Shown here piece after piece: positions 17,207-24,738 of a stretch of DNA of 38,141 nt. Both the position numbers and the translations under genes were made by a program. The DNA comes from Rhodothermales bacterium (lineage in GTDB: Bacteria > Bacteroidota > Rhodothermia > Rhodothermales > Bin80): the NCBI GenBank assembly GCA_028278205.1, contig JANQES010000118.1, forward strand, positions 1-38,141. Reading direction: 5' to 3'. Every line of letters begins with the position of its first letter. The stretch's first letter is position 1. The notes under the pieces are model-generated. The model was not told the DNA's origin. It did no database searches and was given only the letters and a program-made list of their open reading frames with translations.

Positions 17207-17272
17207 TAGTGCGTACTCCGTAGTGCGTATGGGGGCTTTGTCGACACAATACGCACTACGAAATACGCAACA
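17207..17272. repeat. Heptamer hairpin (TAGTGCG / CGCACTA)
   Basis: Left units TAGTGCG, TACTCCG, TAGTGCG (17207-17227); right units CGCACTA, CGAAATA, CGCAACA (17252-17272). It fills the gap between the HupE/UreJ stop and the M1 start, within a likely operon. Confidence 0.75.
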
Positions 17273-17278
17273 CATGTA

Positions 17279-17881
17279 TCAGCCGAACGCTCGTTCCACC
17301 ATCATCGTCAGGGCGATGCCGGCGGTGGCGCCGGAGAGCACGAGCACCCAGTCGTACCGTCGCATTCGTACGAGACGAACCATCACGAGTGCCAGCAGCA
17401 AAACGAAGAACAGAATAAAAAGCTGCCCCAGTTCGAGCCCTACGTTGAAGGCAAAAAGCGGCCACACGATGCTCTCTTCGGCGCCCAGCACCGCCCGCAG
17501 GAAGTTCGAAAAACCCATCCCGTGGATCAGGCCGAAGCCCAGCGCCAGCGCGTATTTAATCCGCCAGGAGCGTCGCGTAGCTGCCCGGCGATGCGCGTCG
17601 GGTTCGGCCTCGACGATGTTGAGCACGCTGGTGATGAAGATGGTCAGGGGAATGAGAAACTCGACCAGGGCGTCGTTGATCGTGATGACGTTGAGCGTCG
17701 CCAGGGCCAGCGTCACCGAATGGCCGACGGTGAAGGCCGTCACGAGCCAGAGCAACTGCCGCCACTGCTGCCACTGATACACCGCGCACAACGCGGCGAT
17801 AAACAGGATGTGGTCGTACCCGGCCAGGTCCGAGATATGCTCGAAGCCCAGTCTCAGATAAACGAGAAACTCAGAACCCAT
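17279..17881 (-). CDS. HupE/UreJ family integral membrane protein
   Basis: 200 residues, about six membrane helices. Family motifs: GYDHILFIAAL near the N-terminus, FTVGHSVTLALA, VEFLIPLTIFI, GLIHGMGFSNFL and FNVGLELGQ. These His/Asp/Glu residues are thought to bind Ni or Co in the wider family. The Bacteroidota branch next to M1 peptidase genes has no proven substrate. It is first of the likely HupE-M1-DUF6702 operon. Its ATG lies 3 bp from a GGATTTT heptamer array, so the leader is made of repeat. Confidence 0.88.
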   Translation of the reverse strand: MGSEFLVYLRLGFEHISDLAGYDHILFIAALCAVYQWQQWRQLLWLVTAFTVGHSVTLALATLNVITINDALVEFLIPLTIFITSVLNIVEAEPDAHRRAATRRSWRIKYALALGFGLIHGMGFSNFLRAVLGAEESIVWPLFAFNVGLELGQLFILFFVLLLALVMVRLVRMRRYDWVLVLSGATAGIALTMMVERAFG

Positions 17882-17884
17882 AGC

Positions 17885-18046
17885 GGATTTTGGATTTGCG
17901 ATTTTGGATTTTGGATTGGGAGATTTCCGATCCCTTTTTTAACAATCGAAAAAGCCGAGACGGTTGGTGCCGCCGAGGCTTATTCGATTGAGATGACGGT
18001 GCCATCTCAAACCAATCCAAAATCTAAAATCCAAAATCCAAAATCG
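17885..18046. repeat. Heptamer hairpin (GGATTTT / AAAATCC) with structured core
   Basis: Left GGATTTT, GGATTTG, CGATTTT, GGATTTT, GGATTGG (17885-17919). Right CCAATCC, AAAATCT, AAAATCC, AAAATCC, AAAATCG (18012-18046). The loop contains two further hairpins: one closed by AATCGA...TCGATT, and GAGATG...CATCTC. It lies between the RHH gene stop and the HupE start. Confidence 0.8.
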
Positions 18047-18116
18047 ACCGACGCGTTCCTTACGGAATGAAAAGGTGCCTGGTTACTGTCGATGTTAATT
18101 TTTTACCCTCACGCCC

Positions 18117-18455
18117 TCAGGCTGAAAATCGTTCTTCGGCGCACCCGGAGCAATCCAGCCACACCTCGGTGGGAATGTGGCTCAGCGCTTCCGGACTGGC
18201 ACCGCGTTCGAAGACAGGACGAAACAGCACATCACCTTCGGGATGCGCTTCGCCGCACGTGTGGCAGGCCGCTTCCCGCGATAGTTGCATCGGCGTGTAG
18301 CCGGTGATGACCCAGCCGTCGTGGCCGGTATGCGCGGCCAGGCTTTCGAGCGCCGCCCGGACGGTCTGCGACTTGTTGCCGTGGTAGTACGTCGCGGCCA
18401 GTTGCTCCAGCAACCGCACCGCCTCGTCGTCAAGGGTGAAATTCAGTCGTTGCAT
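18117..18455 (-). CDS. Ribbon-helix-helix protein with zinc-ribbon C-terminus, putative metal-responsive regulator
   Basis: The start is ATG 18455 (MQRLNFTLDDEAVRLLEQLA), which gives a ribbon strand plus two helices (residues 2-42) of MetJ/Arc/CopG type. The sequence upstream in frame is unlike this fold. The C-terminal half carries C64-x-x-C67 (CHTC) and C102-x-x-C105 (CSGC), spaced like a zinc ribbon or metal-sensing site. 112 residues. It follows the MerC-like gene by 50 bp, with a heptamer hairpin in that gap. A perfect palindrome upstream of the MerC-like gene would suit a dimeric RHH protein. Role as a repressor of that operon is inferred. Confidence 0.75.
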   Translation of the reverse strand: MQRLNFTLDDEAVRLLEQLAATYYHGNKSQTVRAALESLAAHTGHDGWVITGYTPMQLSREAACHTCGEAHPEGDVLFRPVFERGASPEALSHIPTEVWLDCSGCAEERFSA

Positions 18456-18503
18456 GGGGTTATGATAAATCTCTGCGTAGCACTTTGTAGATAGCCCGTT
18501 ATC

Positions 18504-18556
18504 GGTCACGGGTCATGAGTCATGGGTGTTTTTCTCATGACCCATGACTCATGACC
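18504..18556. repeat. Heptamer hairpin (GGTCATG / CTCATGA)
   Basis: Left GGTCACG, GGTCATG, AGTCATG (18504-18524); right CTCATGA, CCCATGA, CTCATGA (18534-18554). It overlaps the 3' end of the MerC-like reading frame (stop at 18506), supplying its last 13 or so residues and its stop codon. Confidence 0.8.
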
Positions 18557-18970
18557 AGAACCATCATGCGTACAGCCGCGCCAGTTGCGCCAGTGTCCGG
18601 AGATCAGCAGGGTGCTGCCGACGAGCGTGATGCCCGCCTCTGTCCAGGCTCCGGCGTCGCCGCCATGACCGACGACCAGCGCGAGCAGCACGATCACCAA
18701 TCCGGCCCCCATAGACACCGCGACGGATCGGGGATGCCGGTGGCGAATCGCGCGCCGGAGCGCCAGCAGCGTCGTCGGGATCAGCAACGCGGCGAAGACC
18801 GGATGCACCCACGCGTCGAGTTCAAAAGCCAGCGGCCACAACGGCAAGACCGCCAGCACGATGGACGTCACCAGACAATGCACCGCACACAACCCCGAAA
18901 GGCTGATCCCGAGCCGATCCCAAAGATTCGTGTCGAGGCGGGCGCTGGATGAAATGGGGACTTCTTGCAC
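18506..18970 (-). CDS. MerC-domain membrane protein
   Basis: It starts at GTG 18970; no better ATG precedes the conserved part. 154 residues. The N-terminal helix pair NLWDRLGISLSGLCAVHCLVTSIVLAVLP is the MerC signature with paired Cys (C27 and C32), which bind Hg(II) or a related soft metal. Three to four membrane helices follow, to about residue 130. The C-terminal tail (SWVMRKTPMTHDP) is encoded by a heptamer hairpin and is not part of the family, so the original end was overwritten or extended. In Bacteroidota, MerC-domain proteins often occur without a mer operon and their metal is unproven. First gene of a probable two-gene unit with the RHH/zinc-ribbon gene. Confidence 0.85.
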   Translation of the reverse strand: MQEVPISSSARLDTNLWDRLGISLSGLCAVHCLVTSIVLAVLPLWPLAFELDAWVHPVFAALLIPTTLLALRRAIRHRHPRSVAVSMGAGLVIVLLALVVGHGGDAGAWTEAGITLVGSTLLISGHWRNWRGCTHDGSGHESWVMRKTPMTHDP

Positions 18971-19342
18971 GATTCGCTACGGAAGGAGAGGGTTGAATGT
19001 CGCGTGTGTATCGTTATACACACTGGCTACATATAGGTTTCGCGACGCTTTCCAGAACAGATCAAGGGCCGCCTTGTCAGATCCGACCGGTAAAACACGA
19101 ACGCGGTTTGCACTTTTAAGCAGATTTTAGTTAAGTATAGACACTTCAACCACTTCGAGCGCAGGTCGCCCCCCACCTTTCTTACGCGACGTTCGGAGCG
19201 CATCGAAAACGCCTGTCTCCATGTGAAGCCCACGCCGGCATCACGCACGGTCACTCTCTGTTCACGCTTTTGGTGCCCGCTGCCGTCTGTGCGGCTCTCA
19301 TGAGGGCATCTCTCCTCCCATCACCCATGCAGAGAGGATATC
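18971..19342. other. Divergent regulatory region between MerC-like and beta-helix genes
   Basis: 372 bp without a gene. It holds the palindrome at 19004-19023 on the MerC side and an AT-richer stretch at 19108-19140 that has a possible promoter (TTGCAC, then TAAGTATAG about 18 bp later). The beta-helix gene has a good Shine-Dalgarno site (GAGAGGA, about 19332-19338). Confidence 0.4.
19004..19023. promoter_or_regulatory. Perfect palindrome GTGTGTAT-CGTT-ATACACAC, candidate operator
   Basis: Eight-base arms with a four-base centre lie 34 bp upstream of the MerC-like start codon. The form suits a dimeric repressor; the RHH/zinc-ribbon protein two genes down or a Fur-family regulator are candidates. 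Confidence 0.6.
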
Positions 19343-20512
19343 ATGAAACGATTCAACGCGCTCTTGCTCTTGATTCTTGCAGCGGCCGTCATCGGCTGCG
19401 ACACCAACACCCCTCCGGCTCCTGCGCATCGAGGCGACGCCACCGCCGTTCGGGCACGCATCGCGGCGGAAGCAGCGGCGATGCAAGCCGAAGCCGACCG
19501 GATCTCGGCGCTAGCCCGGCAAAGCCTGGCGGCCAGAAAAAGTGCGCCTCGCGCGCTCAGACTCAGCGGCACCATCGAGGTGCCCGGCGACTTCGACACC
19601 ATTCAAGAGGCTGTGGATGCCGCCGTACCCGGCGACGTCATCCGGGTGCGTGGGACTTTTACCGATGTGGGCGTGATCAATATTTTCACCGAGGATATCA
19701 CGCTTGACGGCGGCCGGGAAGATGATGACGACGACGATGGAGATGACTTTGCTGCTGCCAAAGCCGCCGACGATGATGACGACGGTGATGATGATGACGA
19801 CGATGACGATAGCGCATATCTCGTAGGAGCCCCTGGCGCGCGCTTCCAGATCTTCGCCGACGACGTCCGCATCACCGGCTTTACCCTGAAGCAGATGCGG
19901 ATTTGGGCCTTCGAGGCAGATCGCGTCGAAATTACCGGCAACAATGTGTCGGATACCGGCAGCGGTCTTGCCGTACTCGACGGCAGCCGGGACTGTGTCG
20001 TCAAAAACAATCATTCGCACAACAACGGGCATGGCCTGTTTCTGCGGGACATCCAGGGCTGCCTCATTGAGAATAATACCTTCAGAAACAACACGAACGT
20101 CGGGATCATCTTGACCCGCGATGTCCACAACAACACCTTCCTGGATAACAAAATAACTGGTAATTGGCGCGGCCTCAGGGTCTTTGAAAGCAACGGCAAC
20201 GTGATCCATGACTGTAAGGTCAACCGCAACGACGTCGCCGGCATCGTGCTTCTCGAAGCCTACAACAACGAAATTACCGAATGCCAGGCCAATACCAACG
20301 GCTCCGATGGGATCTTGCTTATTGACAGCGACACCAATACGATCCACGAGAGCCAGGCCAACCGTAACGAAGGCATCGGTATCCATTTGAGGGACTCAGA
20401 CAACAACACCGTGGAAGATTCGAAGGCACGCCGCAACACCGAGTGCGATGCCGTCGATGGGGGTACGGGCAACGTCTTCAGCGGCAATAAATTCGGCAGC
20501 TTCAACTGTTAA
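19343..20512 (+). CDS. Right-handed beta-helix lipoprotein with Asp-rich insert (NosD/PbH1 type)
   Basis: 389 residues from ATG 19343, with a Shine-Dalgarno site nearby. Lipobox VIGC (Cys19), a helical linker rich in Ala/Arg (about 30-70), then GTIEVPGDFDTIQEAVDAAVPGDVIRV, the standard opening of pectate-lyase-like parallel beta-helices. At residues 126-155 there is an acidic insert with 20 Asp and one Glu (runs of 5-7 Asp separated by Gly, Phe and Ala-Lys). From 165 to the C-terminus come PbH1 coils with Asn ladders (RVEITGNNVSDTG, CLIENNTFRNNTNVG, NTIHESQANRNEG). It is probably surface-exposed, with the acidic loop binding Ca2+ or other cations. No catalytic residues are evident; it may be a carbohydrate binder or structural. 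Confidence 0.85.
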   Translation: MKRFNALLLLILAAAVIGCDTNTPPAPAHRGDATAVRARIAAEAAAMQAEADRISALARQSLAARKSAPRALRLSGTIEVPGDFDTIQEAVDAAVPGDVIRVRGTFTDVGVINIFTEDITLDGGREDDDDDDGDDFAAAKAADDDDDGDDDDDDDDSAYLVGAPGARFQIFADDVRITGFTLKQMRIWAFEADRVEITGNNVSDTGSGLAVLDGSRDCVVKNNHSHNNGHGLFLRDIQGCLIENNTFRNNTNVGIILTRDVHNNTFLDNKITGNWRGLRVFESNGNVIHDCKVNRNDVAGIVLLEAYNNEITECQANTNGSDGILLIDSDTNTIHESQANRNEGIGIHLRDSDNNTVEDSKARRNTECDAVDGGTGNVFSGNKFGSFNC

Positions 20513-20557
20513 CGTCCGATGGCTCGTGGATGAAACATGAGTCATCCCGATTTTTTC

Positions 20558-20721
20558 AGCCCCGTAGGAGCGTCCTATTTACTTCGTCAGTCGCTTCGCT
20601 CGTGTGTAGCGCAAAGATTAAAAAAACAACAAGCTCCCCCCGCCTTCGCGGGGGCAGGCTCCGGAGCGGCCTGTTCAAAAGAATCCGTCACATTCTCTGA
20701 ACAGATCGCCCCTACGGGGCT
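20558..20721. repeat. REP/BIME-like element, second copy
   Basis: It starts AGCCCCGTAGGAGCGTCCT and ends CGCCCCTACGGGGCT (20707-20721), matching the element at 14074. The inner part has AGCTCCC..., a CCCCCG-CCTT-CGGGGG-like palindrome and TGTTCAAAAGAAT...ATTCTCTGAACA arms. It lies between convergent genes. It contains a 17-nt word (20577-20593) found inverted at 33669-33685. Confidence 0.75.
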
Positions 20722-20756
20722 CTAAAATACGGGATGACGCATGTCACCCTTCTCTC

Positions 20757-23700
20757 TCACCCGCCGCCACTCCCCAGACTCGGCTCCGTCTCCGCGTCTG
20801 TAGGCACGATGATCGCGGGCACGGCTTGCTCCTGGATGAGCATGTTGAAAATCGCCACGTCGTTCTCCAGCAGCACGTTCATCTCGGCCCGGTATCGATC
20901 CCAGATTTGAGACAGGTCGGTGTGGCGGTCGCGGGCGCCTTGTGTGACGGGCGGGCCGGCGGCATCGACGTTGCCCAGCAGCCAGATGAACTCGGCGTTG
21001 AGCTTGTTGGGGAAGTTGATCACATCCTGGAAGGTCTCCTGTTTGGGCTGCACCAGCGCCTCCTCCCACGTCGTCATCTTCTCGACGAGCGCCTTGCCCG
21101 AGGCCGCGACGGTGTCGGCCTGCGGCTGGCCTTTGGTGTGGGCGATGAGCGTTTTGATCTGATCGCGCACCTGCCGCATTTTCGCCACCGACGCGTGGAT
21201 CTCATCGACCGTCTCATAGATCGATGCCAGCAGGGCTTGCTGCTCCATGAAGTCGGGCGGCGTCAGGTTTTTGCGCGGATCGGCCACGACTTCGAAGGTC
21301 TGCGTCTGCGTCACCTCGCCGGCGGTGAGGCGGGCCTGATACGTCCCCGGCCCCACCCGATAGCCCTGCAAGCTGCCGAAGGTGAACAGCTTCGGCACCC
21401 GCGTGACGTTCTCGCGCCGCAGATCCCAGACGAACCGGTTGAGCCCTTCTTTGACGGGCAACTTCGCGGCCTGCCCTCCGCCCGGCCCCGGCGTGCTCGG
21501 TCCTTTGGCTTTCGACGTGATCGTGCGGAGCACCTCGCCGTAGGTATCGAGGATGTCGAGCTTGACGTCGACGGAGGCGGTGTCGGGCGCCTCGGCCAGA
21601 TAATAGTAGATCAGCGCACCGGAGGGTGGGTTTTGGCCCTGGCCCGGCACGGCGTTGCTGCCGCCGCCCATCCGCACCGTTGCGCGCGGCGCGAACAGAT
21701 GCACCGAGGCCTCAGCCACGGCGTCGTCGATTTGATGCAGCGGCGAGAGATCGTCCAAAACCCAGAATGCGCGCCCCTGTGTGGCAGCCACCAGATCGCC
21801 CTGGCGAATCGTCAGGTCGGTGATGGGGACGACGGGCATGTTAAGCTGGAACGGCTGCCACTGCGCGCCGTCGTCGAAAGAAATGTAGAGGCCCGTCTCG
21901 GTGCCGGCGTAGAGCAACCCGCGCCGCACCGGATCTTCCCGAACGACGCGCACGAAATCCTCCTCGCCGATGCCCTCAACCACACGTTGCCAGCGGTCGC
22001 CGTAGTTGTTGGTTTTGAAGATGTGCGGCGTGTAATCGCCGAATTTGTAGCGGGTGACGGCGAGGTAGGCCGTGGCCGGATCGTGCGGCGAAACTTCGAT
22101 GGCGTTGACCTGCGCCTCGCCGATGCCGCCGGGCGTCACGTCCTGCCACGTCTGCCCGCCGTCGCGTGTCAGGTGAACGAAGCCGTCGTCGGTGCCGGCC
22201 CAGATCGTCCCGGCTTCGCGCGGGCTCTCGACGACGTAAAAGATGGTGTTGTAGGTCTCGGCGCCCGCTGCTTCGTTGGTGATCGGCCCACCGCCGTTGC
22301 CGTGTTTTTCGGGCTCATTCCGCGTCAGATCCGGGCTGATCTCCTCCCAGCTTTGCCCACGATCCGTCGATTTCAACAGCTTGTTGCCCGCATGATAAAT
22401 CACGCTCGGATCATGCGGCGAGGCCACGATGGGCGCGTTCCAGTTGAATCGATATTTGAGATCTTTGGGATCTGCGCCGAGGCCGAGGAACGGATACGCC
22501 ATGATATTCCGGCTCTGCCGCGTGGCGTGGTTGTACTCGCTGATGATCCCCTGATAACACCCGGCATAGACCAGCACCGGGTTGTCCGGATCGAACGCCG
22601 GAAACGCGCTCTCGCAGCCGCCCACCGGGTACCAATCCTCACGCCCGATGCCGCTGTCGTCCGTCCGGCTGGCGACGGCGACGGTGCTGTTGTCCTGCTG
22701 CCCGCCGTAGATGTGATACGGAAAGCGGTTATCGGTGATGACACGGTAGAACTGCGCCGTCGGCTGGTTGGCCTGCGTCGACCACGTCTTGCCGCCGTTG
22801 TACGAGACGTTGGCCCCGCCGTCGTTGCAGTTGATCATCGTCTGGTTGTCGTTCGGGTTGATCCACAGACAATGATTGTCGCCGTGCGGCACCGCGATGG
22901 GTTTGAACGTCCTGCCGCCGTCGGTCGATTTCATCATCGGCGCGTTGAGGACGTAGACCGTCTCGTCGTCCACCGGGTCGGCGATGACGTGGGTGTAGTA
23001 CCACGCCCGCGCCCGCAGCACGCGCTGCTTGTTGACACGCGTCCACGTCTTGCCCGCATTATCCGAACGGAACAGGCCGCCTTCGTCCGCCTCGACCATC
23101 GCCCAGACGCGCTCCGGATTGGCCGGCGACACCGCCACGCCGATCTTGCCGACGACCTCCGGCAATCCGCCCGTCAACTCTTCCCACGTATCGCCCCCGT
23201 CGGTCGATTTGTAGACGCCGCCGCCCGCGCCGCCGCTGACCACCTTCCACGGCAGGCGCTGATGCTCCCAGAACGCGGCGTAAAGAATACGCGGGTTGGT
23301 CGGATCCATGCTCAGATCGCTCGCGCCGCTTTTGTCATCGACGTGCAGCACCTGTTCCCACGTCGCGCCGCCGTCGGTAGAGCGGTAGATGCCGCGCTCC
23401 GGGTTGGCGCTCCACGAACTGCCCTGCGCCGCCACGTAGACCACGTCCGGATTCATCGGATGGATCTGGATGCGCGAGATCTGCCGCGTCTTCGCCAGCC
23501 CCAGATGCCTCCACGTCTTGCCCGCGTCCGTCGATTTATAAACACCGTCGCCGTGCGAGGTCGTCACGCCCCGAATGGGCGCCTCGCCCATGCCCACGTA
23601 GATCACGTTCAGATCCGCCGTCGCCACTTCGACAGCCCCGACCGACCCCGTCTTGAAGAAGCCGTCCGAGATATTTTTCCACGACATCCCACCGTCTTCC

Positions 23701-23957
23701 GTCTTCCACACGCCGCCGCCGGTGGCGCCCATGTAATACGTCAGCACGTCGCCCGGCACGCCTGCCACGGCCACCGCCCGCCCGCCACGGTACGGCCCCA
23801 CGTTGCGCCACTTCATCCCCGCCATCAACGCCGGGTCGACGGGATACTCCGGCGCTTCTTCTTGCGCAAACGCCCCATTCGGCATCAACAAACCAACAAC
23901 AACGACGAGCGCAGCGACGAAGCGCGCGCTTTGGGGAAAGCAGGTAGCGGGGTTCAT
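20757..23957 (-). CDS. Large secreted BNR/sortilin-like beta-propeller protein
   Basis: 1066 residues from ATG 23957; signal peptide to about residue 31 (GLLMPNGAFAQ). The N-terminal 750 residues hold many Asp-box (BNR) repeats: STDAGKTW, STDGGATW, STDGGDTW, SDNAGKTW, SYNGGKTW, STDRGQSW, TRDGGQTW. These are the blades of a VPS10/sortilin-type or xyloglucanase-like double propeller. After that come a beta-sandwich (VDVKLDILDTYGEVLRTITS) like the FlgD/CHU domain and a helical segment (EQQALLASIYETVDEIHASV). This is the widespread Bacteroidota WD40/YVTN/BNR-like family often annotated as glycosyl hydrolase, though enzyme activity is unproven. It converges on the beta-helix gene across a REP element. 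Confidence 0.88.
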   Translation of the reverse strand: MNPATCFPQSARFVAALVVVVGLLMPNGAFAQEEAPEYPVDPALMAGMKWRNVGPYRGGRAVAVAGVPGDVLTYYMGATGGGVWKTEDGGMSWKNISDGFFKTGSVGAVEVATADLNVIYVGMGEAPIRGVTTSHGDGVYKSTDAGKTWRHLGLAKTRQISRIQIHPMNPDVVYVAAQGSSWSANPERGIYRSTDGGATWEQVLHVDDKSGASDLSMDPTNPRILYAAFWEHQRLPWKVVSGGAGGGVYKSTDGGDTWEELTGGLPEVVGKIGVAVSPANPERVWAMVEADEGGLFRSDNAGKTWTRVNKQRVLRARAWYYTHVIADPVDDETVYVLNAPMMKSTDGGRTFKPIAVPHGDNHCLWINPNDNQTMINCNDGGANVSYNGGKTWSTQANQPTAQFYRVITDNRFPYHIYGGQQDNSTVAVASRTDDSGIGREDWYPVGGCESAFPAFDPDNPVLVYAGCYQGIISEYNHATRQSRNIMAYPFLGLGADPKDLKYRFNWNAPIVASPHDPSVIYHAGNKLLKSTDRGQSWEEISPDLTRNEPEKHGNGGGPITNEAAGAETYNTIFYVVESPREAGTIWAGTDDGFVHLTRDGGQTWQDVTPGGIGEAQVNAIEVSPHDPATAYLAVTRYKFGDYTPHIFKTNNYGDRWQRVVEGIGEEDFVRVVREDPVRRGLLYAGTETGLYISFDDGAQWQPFQLNMPVVPITDLTIRQGDLVAATQGRAFWVLDDLSPLHQIDDAVAEASVHLFAPRATVRMGGGSNAVPGQGQNPPSGALIYYYLAEAPDTASVDVKLDILDTYGEVLRTITSKAKGPSTPGPGGGQAAKLPVKEGLNRFVWDLRRENVTRVPKLFTFGSLQGYRVGPGTYQARLTAGEVTQTQTFEVVADPRKNLTPPDFMEQQALLASIYETVDEIHASVAKMRQVRDQIKTLIAHTKGQPQADTVAASGKALVEKMTTWEEALVQPKQETFQDVINFPNKLNAEFIWLLGNVDAAGPPVTQGARDRHTDLSQIWDRYRAEMNVLLENDVAIFNMLIQEQAVPAIIVPTDAETEPSLGSGGG

Positions 23958-24043
23958 GGGTCCGGGGGTGATGGGTGGAATTTTTCGCGATTACAGGGCA
24001 GGATAACACTTTTTGAGGGACATAATCTACAAGCAACGGCCTT

Positions 24044-24060
24044 GATCCCGAAACGGGATC
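24044..24060. promoter_or_regulatory. Perfect palindrome GATCCCG-AAA-CGGGATC, candidate HigA operator
   Basis: Seven-base arms and a three-base centre, ending 16 bp before the higB start codon. This position is typical for the operator of an Xre-type antitoxin; a terminator role is less likely, as no U tract follows. Confidence 0.55.
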
Positions 24061-24076
24061 ACCCTATCTTCGTACA

Positions 24077-24370
24077 ATGAGAATCATTGCCCGCCGAACC
24101 CTCAGAGAGTATTGGCAAGAGCACGCCGATGCCGAGCAGCCGCTTCGCGCCTGGTACGCCGAAGCGAAGGCTGCTGATTGGAGAACTCCAGCGGATATCA
24201 AGGCACGGTATGCTTCAGCAAGCATCATTGCCAATAACCGCATCGTCTTCAACATCGGCGGGAATAAATACCGCCTCGTGGCAGCCATCCGCTACGATCT
24301 CGGCATCATCTACATCCGCTTCGTCGGAACCCACGCGGCCTATGACAAGATCGACGCCGCAACCATTTAA
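24077..24370 (+). CDS. higB: HigB family toxin (mRNA interferase) of a type II toxin-antitoxin module
   Basis: 97 residues. MRIIARRTLREYWQEHADAEQPLRAWY..., ANNRIVFNIGGNKYRLVAAIRYDLGIIYIRFVGTHAAYDKIDA is the HigB_toxin family pattern: basic helix, beta strands and a C-terminal THAxYDKID motif. Proteins of this RelE-like fold cut mRNA on the ribosome. The toxin comes before the antitoxin, as is usual in higBA, with 10 bp between them. Confidence 0.9.
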   Translation: MRIIARRTLREYWQEHADAEQPLRAWYAEAKAADWRTPADIKARYASASIIANNRIVFNIGGNKYRLVAAIRYDLGIIYIRFVGTHAAYDKIDAATI

Positions 24371-24380
24371 GAAAATCGCC

Positions 24381-24734
24381 ATGACGATTCGTCCTATCAG
24401 AACACCGGAAGATTACGAGGCTGCGCTCGCCCGCATCGACGCGCTGTGGGAAGCGGCGCCCGGCTCGGAGGAAACCGACGAACTTGACGTGCTTGCCACA
24501 CTCGTCGATCGGTATGAAGAGGAACATCAACCAATCCCGCCGCCGGATCCGATAGAGGCGATTTTATTCAGATTGGAGCAAACGGGGCAGACACGGAAAG
24601 AACTGGCCGATATCCTGGGTGTGGGCCGCGGTCGTGTCTCGGAGATCTTGAACCGAAAACGCGGGCTTTCGCTGAGAATGATCCGCCGGCTCGTACACAA
24701 CCTCCACATCCCCGCCGAGATCCTCATCGGATAG
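24381..24734 (+). CDS. higA: HigA family antitoxin, Xre-type helix-turn-helix
   Basis: 117 residues from ATG 24381, chosen because it follows the toxin stop by 10 bp. The N-terminal acidic half (MTIRPIRTPEDYEAALARIDAL, ETDELDVLATLVDRYEE) matches HigA antitoxins that wrap the toxin. The C-terminal half is an HTH_XRE domain (TGQTRKELADILGVGRGRVSEILNRKRGLS). It should neutralise HigB and repress the promoter at the palindrome 24044-24060. It ends 5 bp from the stop of the convergent PKD-TonB gene. Confidence 0.88.
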   Translation: MTIRPIRTPEDYEAALARIDALWEAAPGSEETDELDVLATLVDRYEEEHQPIPPPDPIEAILFRLEQTGQTRKELADILGVGRGRVSEILNRKRGLSLRMIRRLVHNLHIPAEILIG

Positions 24735-24738
24735 GCGC

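Noticed and set aside
20826..24080. Very long open frame on the plus strand opposite the BNR protein
   Set aside because: It is the antisense of a GC-rich gene with clear Asp boxes; the plus-strand translation has no recognisable domain.
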